Source: an uncultured Patescibacteria group bacterium | GTDB lineage: Bacteria; Patescibacteriota; JACMRA01 | Direction of reading: 5' to 3' | DNA length: 54,961 nt | Assembly (NCBI GenBank): GCA_938041505.1 | Contig: CALITC010000016.1 | Span: 1-54,961, forward strand | Shown: piece by piece, positions 35,092 through 42,238 of the stretch | Layout: every line of letters begins with the position of its first letter | How positions within the stretch are numbered: the first letter of the stretch is position 1 | The notes under the pieces: model-generated | Told to the model about the DNA's origin: nothing | What the model saw: only the letters and a program-made list of their open reading frames with translations | The model's database searches: none | Program-made: the position numbers and the translations under genes

Positions 35092-37698
35092 ATGTTAAAA
35101 AAATTATTCAAACTCGAATACCTGAATTACCTCCTTATAACAATGGTATCACTTGTATCCCACTGGAACACATTTTTCTTCCCTGCATACAGAGAGGATG
35201 AAGGTACTTACATCTCCCAGGCATGGGCATTAGTAAATTCAGGGTCTTTAGCACCGTATACCTATTGGTATGACCACTCCCCTGTTGGTTGGTTTTTTAT
35301 CGCATTCTGGAATATTATATCAGGTGGATTTCTAGAAAATACTAATAGTATAATTGCTGGTAGGATATTTATTGTAATACTAAATGTTTGTTCCGCCTTA
35401 CTTGTATATACAATTGCGAAACAATTAACCCACAGTAAATTATACTCAGGCCTATCTTCCCTACTTTTCATATTAACACCTTTGGCTATTGAGTTTCAAA
35501 GAAGGGTCTTCATAGACAATATCATGATCTTTTGGTTGCTTTGGTCTATATACTTCTCTATTAAGCCGACTAAACTACCTAATGTTGTATTGAGTGCGAT
35601 AACTTTTGCAATTGCTGTATTAAGCAAAGAATCTGCTATTGTATTCTTGCCTGTGTTGATAACTTCTATATATTTCAACTCCCACAAAAACAACCGACCA
35701 TTTGTTACTGCTGCCTGGCTCGCTTTTAACATAGGGATTATTTCATTCTACCCTTTATACGCTTTAATCAAAGGTGAGTTTTTTGTATACGGATCTTTTT
35801 TGGGAGGAGAACAGCCTCATGTTAGCTTACTACAAGCACTAGCTTTTCAATCAGGGCGCTCAAGCGGTCTTTTCTGGGAAGCAGATAGTGCGTTTAGGCA
35901 AAATCTAGAACAAGCATGGATAAGTAAAGATGCCATTTTTATTGGTCTTGGTATAGTAGCTGCTCCTTTAATTAACTTCATCTTTTATAGGAAATATAAA
36001 TGGACAGGCTTTATTGCTATGATGGCAATCATATATATCCTGTACTTAATGAGAGGGCAAGTATTAGATTGGTATATTATTCCTTTGCTTCCTTTAGGTG
36101 CAATTAATCTAGCTCTCTTACTGCAAAACCTCCACGTCTCGATGAAGAAGTATCTACCCAACTTTGAGAAATTATATGTTGGTGCGGTAACTTTGTCTCT
36201 TGTAGCAATAATAGGATTGGGAGTCAATAAGAATGTCGACGCCTACAGATATAATCAAACCGAGAATCAAAGAAGAACAGTAGAATGGATCAAGAACAAC
36301 ATTAAAGGAGAAACAACACTTCTTATTGATAACTATGCATTCCAAGATTTAAATAGTGACTTAAAAAAGATAACCGACACTAATATCCACTACTATTGGA
36401 AAGCCGACACAATCAATGACCCAGAAATCGCTAGTGAGGTATTTGATAATGACTGGAGAAATGTAGACTATGTAATGTTAACTCCAGCAATCACGACAAC
36501 TTTGAATGCTAGCGGAGATGCAGACTTTCAAATAGTTAGATCCGCTTTAGAAAATTCCAATCGAGTAATACAATACAATGAATTCGCCATCGAAGGGGAT
36601 CCAATAGCAAATTATCCAGTCGAAATTTTAGAAGTAAATAATTTTGATTTCAGACTAGACAGAACCTGGCAACAATACAAGAAAAACTTTATCACCGAAG
36701 CCGGCCAGGTAATCGATCCTCAAGAAGACAATACCACCTCAAGAGGGCAAGCCTATGCTTTACTGCGATCAGTGTGGACAGATGATAAAGCGACATTTGA
36801 TAGTGTTCTAGATTGGACAGAGCTTAACCTACTCAAACCAAATAACTTACATGCATCTAAGCTAACTATAGAGGAAAACAATGAAAAAAATATATCTAAT
36901 GATAACTCATCAACAGATGCTGATATAGACATCGCCTTTTCTTTAATTCAAGCAGCGAACAAATGGAATTCGCCAGATTACCAAGAAAAAGCACAAAAAA
37001 TACTAGACTCAATATGGGTATACAATGTTGCAGAACTAAATAACACATTATATTTGGGTAGTGGTGATGCCGCTAGAAAAGATACTGGTATTCTTGTAAA
37101 CGCTTCTCACTACTCTCCAGGGATGTTTAGAGTTTTCGCACAAACCGACCCTAATCATGACTGGAGCAAACTCGCAGACGACTCCTACGACTTCCTAAAT
37201 GCTACTCGGGACTCTCGAACCGGACTTGTACCAAACTGGAGTTTGGTTGATAGCATTGGAACAGTTCTTACTGCTGAAGACTACATAGAAGAAGATTCTA
37301 ATATCTATGGCTATGATGCATCCAGAACATACTTTAGGGTTGCATTAGATAAGCTATGGTTTAATTCTCAAGAAAGTAAAGATTTCTTAAACTATTCGAA
37401 AAATAATTTCTTTCAACCATATTGGGAAAATAATTACGATATAGGTACTCTATACACACTTGACGGCAGAGAAATAGAAAATTACTCTGATATAAGTACT
37501 TCTGCAGCTGCAATTTCAGTTTTCCATGGGGAAGAATCAACACTGGATACTGAGATCTATCTTAACCTCTTAAAAAATCAAGAACATTCCGGCCACTGGG
37601 GTAATCAAAATAATTTTGATGACCAGAACTGGGGCTGGTTTGCAACAGCATTATATGGAGATAAATTAACAAATTATTCGACCGTTAACAATGAATAA
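35092..37698 (+). CDS. GT-C (ArnT/PMT-like) glycosyltransferase fused to a GH8 domain, catalytic Glu replaced (868 aa)
   Basis: The N-terminal 370 residues hold about ten membrane helices with the GT-C signs of PMT/ArnT-type, lipid-linked-sugar-using enzymes: the acidic first loop 'REDEGTYISQAWAL' and 'YDHSPVGW'. An external alpha/beta linker domain (about 385-520) follows. The C-terminal 345 residues match glycoside hydrolase family 8 (BcsZ/CelA-type endoglucanases): 'TEAGQVIDP', 'TDADIDIAFSL' (D609, D611, D613) and 'YDASRTYFR' (D742). The family motif T-S-E-G-Q is 'TSRGQAYAL' here: the catalytic acid Glu is Arg551. The domain is probably inactive as a hydrolase and may bind glucan. It overlaps the next gene by 8 bp (ATGAATAA), implying coupled translation. 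Confidence 0.85.
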   Translation: MLKKLFKLEYLNYLLITMVSLVSHWNTFFFPAYREDEGTYISQAWALVNSGSLAPYTYWYDHSPVGWFFIAFWNIISGGFLENTNSIIAGRIFIVILNVCSALLVYTIAKQLTHSKLYSGLSSLLFILTPLAIEFQRRVFIDNIMIFWLLWSIYFSIKPTKLPNVVLSAITFAIAVLSKESAIVFLPVLITSIYFNSHKNNRPFVTAAWLAFNIGIISFYPLYALIKGEFFVYGSFLGGEQPHVSLLQALAFQSGRSSGLFWEADSAFRQNLEQAWISKDAIFIGLGIVAAPLINFIFYRKYKWTGFIAMMAIIYILYLMRGQVLDWYIIPLLPLGAINLALLLQNLHVSMKKYLPNFEKLYVGAVTLSLVAIIGLGVNKNVDAYRYNQTENQRRTVEWIKNNIKGETTLLIDNYAFQDLNSDLKKITDTNIHYYWKADTINDPEIASEVFDNDWRNVDYVMLTPAITTTLNASGDADFQIVRSALENSNRVIQYNEFAIEGDPIANYPVEILEVNNFDFRLDRTWQQYKKNFITEAGQVIDPQEDNTTSRGQAYALLRSVWTDDKATFDSVLDWTELNLLKPNNLHASKLTIEENNEKNISNDNSSTDADIDIAFSLIQAANKWNSPDYQEKAQKILDSIWVYNVAELNNTLYLGSGDAARKDTGILVNASHYSPGMFRVFAQTDPNHDWSKLADDSYDFLNATRDSRTGLVPNWSLVDSIGTVLTAEDYIEEDSNIYGYDASRTYFRVALDKLWFNSQESKDFLNYSKNNFFQPYWENNYDIGTLYTLDGREIENYSDISTSAAAISVFHGEESTLDTEIYLNLLKNQEHSGHWGNQNNFDDQNWGWFATALYGDKLTNYSTVNNE

Positions 37699-39856
37699 AA
37701 AACTAATAGCCCTTATAGGCATACTTACACTTGTAGCAAATTATAATATACTACAAACCCCTCTAGTAAAAGCCCTCGAGGGTTATATCTTTGTTTTTCT
37801 AAACAATATTATACCTCCTTCATTATCGTTATTTCTTATCAGAAGCACTGCTTTGGCTCTATATTTTTTTGTTATTCTTGGGTTCGCTAAGCTATCAATC
37901 AAACTCAAAACTTCTGAATATAAGTTTTACGGAATAATTACGCTACTTATCCTACCCTATTTTACTAAGAAACTTAGCGGCTTAACAGTAGAAACTATAC
38001 TTTTTGGAATAATATCTTTTTTCTATGTGGTGTATCCGAATTCATACAACTCACTGGTTAAACTCTGGAATAGATTAAAAAAGAAAAACACTCTCACCAA
38101 AGCGATAGTTCTCAACACAAGCAAGGCAAAAACAACACTTATTGAGAGCATAAGCTCAAAACTATATATCTGGTTACTATTTGGTATTGCAATCATATAT
38201 GTCTTACCAAAAAATAACATCTCATTGTATAACACATCGATAATGATAGCCAGTGCATATTTGGTGTATTACGCTTATAAAAAAAGAAGCAAGGCAGTCT
38301 TAATATTATCTCTTATAACTTTTTTGTCGGCAGCAATAACGTCATTTTCATATTTAAATACCAGCTTAATACATGCTTTAAGCTCACTATTACTAATCCA
38401 AATAATTATAAAATGGATAGAAAATAGATTTGATCTACTCAAGGACTATTATATTACTAAACTAGGTGTGGTCGTATTGTTAATCGCCTTGACAGCCACC
38501 AATATATCTACGTTAAGTGGACGATGGAATGATCAAGATAACCAGCCATATCTAGATACAATTTCTGCTTACAACAACCTTGTAAAAAACTCCGATTCCA
38601 AAATAATCTACAATAACAACCTTTACAAAACAAAGTCGGCACTATCACATAAAGAGGTCGATTTGGAGAACCTGTTAGATGACCAATATTACTTGGCTAT
38701 TGATACCAGAATAAATGATACAGAAACTCAACAAATACTTGAACTTAAGGATAATTTTAATACTGTAGTAACATCAAAAAATGGAGAGGTGATTATTTTC
38801 AGCACCTTAGAGAAAAATCCTGCTGCTCTACAAGAATCATGGGAATTCTACAAAGAAATGTACATTACGGATAAAGGGCAAGTTATTGATATTGAAGAGA
38901 ACATTTCAACATCAGAAGGGCAGGCCTACGCCATGTTACGTGCCGTAATCTTAGAAGATAAGCAAACGTTCGATAAGGTTTGGGAATATACTCAGAATAA
39001 ATTTCAAGCCAGAGAAGGAGATAAATTACTATCTTGGAAAATTCAAGCTGATACTGAAGAAGTTACTGACTACACTATAGCCACTGACGCTGACATTGAT
39101 GCCGCCACCGCTCTACTCTTAGCATCGAAAACATGGGGAGAGTCCTACCTTAGCGATGCCAAAATTCTAATAGCAGATATTTGGCGAAAAACAGTTTTCG
39201 AAATAGACGGTCTATACTACCTCGGGTATTCCGACAATCCATTTAGCGGAGAACAGATAATTCTAAACCCTTCATATTTCTCGCCTTATGCATATAGAAT
39301 GTTCCAAACAGTTGATGACAACAATTGGACTCAACTCGCAACCGATTCATACACGGTACTGGATCAAATAAGCAAACGCACCGGTTCAACCACACTACCG
39401 CCAAACTGGATTGGGTTAAATACGACCACAAAATCCTACGAATCAGCTAATCTATCTAATAAAAACAAAGATGATTATAGTTTTGACGCATTTAGAACTT
39501 ATTTCAGAGTCGCCTTAGATTATCAACAATTCGAGTCATATGAGGCACAGACTTACCTTGAAGAGCAAAGCAAACTTATTACTGATATATTCGAAAAACA
39601 GGGATATCTGCCTTCAATTTTGGAAGTAAATGGAGAACCCAATAGTGATTTTGAAAGTGTAAGCACGAATATTGGACTAATAAGTACCTGGATTACCGAT
39701 CAAGACAAAGAAATAAAAGCCAATACAATTCTATTCAAAGATTATAACAAAACGCATTGGGGTAAATCAAAGAACTATTATGATCAAAACTGGGGATGGT
39801 TTGGCCTAGCATTGTACAATGATAAATTTAACCTTAATCAGAACTTTGACAATTAA
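37691..39856 (+). CDS. Membrane protein fused to a GH8 glycosidase domain, catalytic residues intact (721 aa)
   Basis: A paralogue of the preceding protein with the same order: membrane region (about 1-275, eight or more helices), external linker domain (about 280-380) and GH8 domain (about 385-721). Here the GH8 motif keeps the acid, 'TSEGQAYAML' (Glu409), with 'TDADIDAATAL' (D466, D468, D470) and 'FDAFRTYFR' (D599). I cannot find the acidic REDE-type loop of GT-C enzymes in its membrane part, so that half may be inactive or only a scaffold. GH8 enzymes cut beta-1,4-linked glucans and related polymers; in cellulose operons BcsZ (GH8) trims the nascent chain. The external side is the expected site of action. 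Confidence 0.82.
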   Translation: MNKKLIALIGILTLVANYNILQTPLVKALEGYIFVFLNNIIPPSLSLFLIRSTALALYFFVILGFAKLSIKLKTSEYKFYGIITLLILPYFTKKLSGLTVETILFGIISFFYVVYPNSYNSLVKLWNRLKKKNTLTKAIVLNTSKAKTTLIESISSKLYIWLLFGIAIIYVLPKNNISLYNTSIMIASAYLVYYAYKKRSKAVLILSLITFLSAAITSFSYLNTSLIHALSSLLLIQIIIKWIENRFDLLKDYYITKLGVVVLLIALTATNISTLSGRWNDQDNQPYLDTISAYNNLVKNSDSKIIYNNNLYKTKSALSHKEVDLENLLDDQYYLAIDTRINDTETQQILELKDNFNTVVTSKNGEVIIFSTLEKNPAALQESWEFYKEMYITDKGQVIDIEENISTSEGQAYAMLRAVILEDKQTFDKVWEYTQNKFQAREGDKLLSWKIQADTEEVTDYTIATDADIDAATALLLASKTWGESYLSDAKILIADIWRKTVFEIDGLYYLGYSDNPFSGEQIILNPSYFSPYAYRMFQTVDDNNWTQLATDSYTVLDQISKRTGSTTLPPNWIGLNTTTKSYESANLSNKNKDDYSFDAFRTYFRVALDYQQFESYEAQTYLEEQSKLITDIFEKQGYLPSILEVNGEPNSDFESVSTNIGLISTWITDQDKEIKANTILFKDYNKTHWGKSKNYYDQNWGWFGLALYNDKFNLNQNFDN

Positions 39857-39882
39857 ATTGAAGCTAGGTTGATTTAAATATA

Positions 39883-40218
39883 ATGAAGATCAAAGAATCT
39901 ATACGCATCACTCTAATTCTAACTGTAATTTTTGTACAGTTTTTAGTTGTTGTTACCAATATTAACAATTCCACCTCTTTGCACAATCGCCATAAGGAAC
40001 TTCGCAGTTCCATTGAGAGAGAAGAAGGGGAAAGGGTAAATCACTTGGCTGACGTAAAAAGAGAACTTGGAAACGACTTTAATCAAGAAAATATTAATGA
40101 GTCTTTACTAAAAGTATTTCCTTCTGAAATCGAACAAATCAAAACACAAGAACAACAAGCTGCAGAAGAAAGAGAGAGACGGGAAAAGAATAACGCAAAC
40201 ATAATAATCGCTCAATAA
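39883..40218 (+). CDS. Single-helix coiled-coil membrane protein (111 aa)
   Basis: One membrane helix ('ITLILTVIFVQFLVVVTNI', about 9-28) is followed by an external charged helix of about 75 residues with E/K/R-rich repeats ('REEGERVNHLADVKRELG', 'EQQAAEERERREKNN'), likely a coiled coil. The architecture recalls FtsL/DivIC-type or accessory subunits of polysaccharide machines, but there is no sequence identification. It follows the GH8 gene by 26 bp and closes the putative operon. Confidence 0.6.
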   Translation: MKIKESIRITLILTVIFVQFLVVVTNINNSTSLHNRHKELRSSIEREEGERVNHLADVKRELGNDFNQENINESLLKVFPSEIEQIKTQEQQAAEERERREKNNANIIIAQ

Positions 40219-40219
40219 C

Positions 40220-40240
40220 TCAACTTCTATGATAAGTTGA
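40220..40240. promoter_or_regulatory. Inverted repeat overlapping the prxQ promoter
   Basis: TCAACTT (40220-40226) and AAGTTGA (40234-40240) form a perfect inverted repeat with 7-bp spacing. The right arm covers the first four bases of the -35 box, so it may be a repressor operator, or a short hairpin ending the upstream operon (no T-run follows). Confidence 0.4.
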
Positions 40241-40265
40241 CACCAGGTCCATTTTAAAACACAAT
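40237..40265 (+). promoter_or_regulatory. prxQ promoter, leaderless type
   Basis: TTGACA (40237-40242), 17 bp, CACAAT (40260-40265). The ATG at 40272 follows the -10 box after 6 nt, so the transcript should start at or near it. Confidence 0.6.
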
Positions 40266-40271
40266 TTTACT

Positions 40272-40748
40272 ATGCAAGAAAAAACCCCAATTACACAAAA
40301 AATTCAAGTCGGAGATACAGTAAAACCATTTACAGCCAAGATACAAGATGGCTCAGAAATCGAATCATCTAAGGTATTAGCTACAAACAATTTTATTTTG
40401 CTAGTCTTCTACCCCGGAGATGACACACCAGGATGTACAAAACAGTTATGTGGCATAAGAGACATTTATCAAGAATATAAGACACTTGGTGTAAAGATTT
40501 TTGGAGTAAATCACGGCAATGAAGAATCTCACAAAAAATTTATAAATAAGTATGATTATAAATTCGATATAATTGTAGACGAAAATAAAAAGTTAGTCGA
40601 AGAATTCGGAGCAATTGGAAGTTTTTTTGGTAACCCTACAGTAAAAAGAGGTGTATTTTTAATAGATAAAGACCATAAAATAGCGTTCAAGCACTGGGGA
40701 CAACAAAACAATGAGAAAATTATTGACATGTTAAAAGATAATTCTTAA
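40272..40748 (+). CDS. bcp: Thioredoxin-dependent peroxiredoxin (PrxQ/BCP type)
   Basis: PrxQ enzymes reduce peroxides with a peroxidatic cysteine. The thioredoxin-fold protein has 'VFYPGDDTPGCTKQLCGIRD': the peroxidatic Cys of T-P-G-C and a resolving Cys five residues later, the usual PrxQ arrangement. 'GVFLIDKDHKI' and 'HWG' lie near the C-terminus. Length 158 is typical. It starts a run with hsp20 and an alkyltransferase-like gene, a stress-defence group. Confidence 0.92.
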   Translation: MQEKTPITQKIQVGDTVKPFTAKIQDGSEIESSKVLATNNFILLVFYPGDDTPGCTKQLCGIRDIYQEYKTLGVKIFGVNHGNEESHKKFINKYDYKFDIIVDENKKLVEEFGAIGSFFGNPTVKRGVFLIDKDHKIAFKHWGQQNNEKIIDMLKDNS

Positions 40749-40759
40749 TATATAAATAT

Positions 40760-41158
40760 ATGGCCTACGAATCAGATAACAAGAAAAGTAAAAACGAGGA
40801 TACTAACAACAACTGGAAACCAGATGAGGTGCCACAGTTAACAGTAGATGTCTATAAAAAGAACGATAAGATATTTGTCGTATCTACTGTCGCAGGTGTC
40901 CAACCTGAGAATCTCGACATATCGATTAACAATAATACATTATCCATCAAGGGTTTGCGCAAAAAACCTTACGGAGAAAATGATAATGAAATATTGCTTC
41001 AAGAGTGTTTTTGGGGTGAGTTCAGTCGTGAAATTACTATCAACGAAACTCTTAATGTGGACGAAATCAAAGCCAATCTCAATAACGGGGTACTAGAAAT
41101 CGAAATACCAATTTACAAAATTACTGCACAACGCAAAATTGAAGTAAATAAAAGTTAA
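40760..41158 (+). CDS. Small heat shock protein (Hsp20 family)
   Basis: Small heat shock proteins hold unfolding proteins without ATP. An alpha-crystallin domain covers about residues 25-130: 'VDVYKKNDKIFVVSTVAGV', 'SINNNTLSIKGLRKK', 'FSREITINETL' and 'ANLNNGVLEIEIPI', the last matching the A-x-L-x-x-G-V-L signature. The N-terminal arm is short and polar, and the C-terminal I-x-I motif is represented by 'IEIPI'. Its stop overlaps the next start (TAATG), indicating coupled translation. Confidence 0.92.
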   Translation: MAYESDNKKSKNEDTNNNWKPDEVPQLTVDVYKKNDKIFVVSTVAGVQPENLDISINNNTLSIKGLRKKPYGENDNEILLQECFWGEFSREITINETLNVDEIKANLNNGVLEIEIPIYKITAQRKIEVNKS

Positions 41159-41496
41159 TGGCCCGAATACCTTCACCTACTCTAAAGGAAAAAGTTCTTA
41201 ATCAAGTCTCTTCCATCCCCTCAGGGATGGTTGTAACATATGGAGATATCGCCAACCATACAAACCTAATTGCACGGACAGTTGGCTGGATAATGGCAAG
41301 TCTTACCGATAAAGAAATGGAGCTAGTACCTTGGCATAGGGTTGTGGGCAGTAACGGAACAATTCCTGCTCTTAAATACGGATTCAGAGGTAATATTCAG
41401 ATCGAAATGTTAAAAGATGAACAAATTGAATTCACAAAATCCTTGAAAATTAAAAATTATACTAAGCATAGATTTGACCTAGATTCCTTGGTCTAA
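41158..41496 (+). CDS. Alkyltransferase-like protein (ATL)
   Basis: The protein is the DNA-binding domain of O6-alkylguanine-DNA alkyltransferases: 'IPSGMVVTYGDIANHT' and the helix-turn-helix region, then 'VPWHRVVGSNGTI'. In active MGMT the motif is P-C-H-R-V; here the acceptor cysteine is tryptophan, as in Atl1-type proteins. These bind alkylated guanine, do not remove the group, and hand the site to nucleotide excision repair. Length 112 matches ATL proteins. It is coupled to the hsp20 gene by a 1-bp overlap. Confidence 0.9.
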   Translation: MARIPSPTLKEKVLNQVSSIPSGMVVTYGDIANHTNLIARTVGWIMASLTDKEMELVPWHRVVGSNGTIPALKYGFRGNIQIEMLKDEQIEFTKSLKIKNYTKHRFDLDSLV

Positions 41497-41903
41497 TATT
41501 TTCGTATAAAACCAGCTTTTTCTAAGGCAAATTGCTCAGAAGCAAGGCATATATGAGGCTTAACATTATCAAATTGTGGGTAATCTTCACGATAATAAAC
41601 ATTCACATTGCTATCAAACTTCCCTTTTAGAGGGTGTGTCTCAGGACAAACAGGAGGCTCACCAACTTTAATCCAGTGGACACCTTCTAAGGATAGAACA
41701 TTAACTGCTGGAGGTGTAGTAATTTCTGAGTCCAAACTCACCTCTCTGGCAAAACTAGCTATAGAAGAATCATACTCTCGATCCTTTTCAATTGTCGCTT
41801 GGGCACTCTTCCCGCCAAAATAAAAACCACCAACAAAAATCACAACTCCTACGAGAACTAAACCGGCAGTATGTAGCCACTCTTGAACAATTTCATTTTT
41901 CAT
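41493..41903 (-). CDS. Membrane-anchored sunset-domain-like protein (136 aa)
   Basis: From the ATG at 41903, an N-terminal membrane helix ('AGLVLVGVVIFVGGFYFGG') is followed by an external region. The C-terminal 50 residues ('CPETHPLKGKFDSNVNVYY', 'HICLASEQFALEKAGF') match the small domain found at the end of many secreted nucleases and CPR proteins (sunset/SH3-like: C-P-x-x-x-P-I-K-G ... C-F ... A-G-F). Its role is thought to be surface binding, but this is not established. It overlaps the ATL gene tail-to-tail by 4 bp. Confidence 0.65.
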   Translation of the reverse strand: MKNEIVQEWLHTAGLVLVGVVIFVGGFYFGGKSAQATIEKDREYDSSIASFAREVSLDSEITTPPAVNVLSLEGVHWIKVGEPPVCPETHPLKGKFDSNVNVYYREDYPQFDNVKPHICLASEQFALEKAGFIRKY

Positions 41904-41970
41904 ATACAAAATTTATAAAAACAAATCGAGCCCATATGGGCCTGTATTCGTTTAACTTCTTTAATTAATA

Positions 41971-42168
41971 TTAAACAGATTTTTTTATTCCTTTATCTGC
42001 TTTTCTCTTGAGGGTTCTCAGTGCCCTCACACTGATCTTGACTCTCTTGTTACCAATCTTTACTCTTTGTAAGTTAGGCTTAACTCTTGTGATTGTAGAT
42101 TGCATTGACTTACTTCTCTTCTTGACTCTCTTGTAAGTTACTCCCGTAATCGCACATTTCGCAGGCAT
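41971..42168 (-). CDS. rpmB: 50S ribosomal protein L28
   Basis: The 65-residue product starts 'MPAKCAITG' (L28 usually M-x-x-x-C-x-x-x-G), continues with a very basic body ('KPNLQRVKIGNKRVKISVR'), and ends with 'ALRTLKRKADKG', typical of L28 (A-L-R-T-L-x-K). It stands alone under its own promoter. Confidence 0.9.
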   Translation of the reverse strand: MPAKCAITGVTYKRVKKRSKSMQSTITRVKPNLQRVKIGNKRVKISVRALRTLKRKADKGIKKSV

Positions 42169-42200
42169 AATATAATTTCTTAATTTGGTTTATTACAGGA

Positions 42201-42229
42201 ATTAAAACCTAATATATAATTTTTGTCAA
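42201..42229 (-). promoter_or_regulatory. rpmB promoter
   Basis: On the minus strand, TTGACA (42224-42229), 17 bp, TTTAAT (42201-42206). The leader before the ATG at 42168 is about 26 nt. Confidence 0.65.
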
Positions 42230-42238
42230 GATATATGA

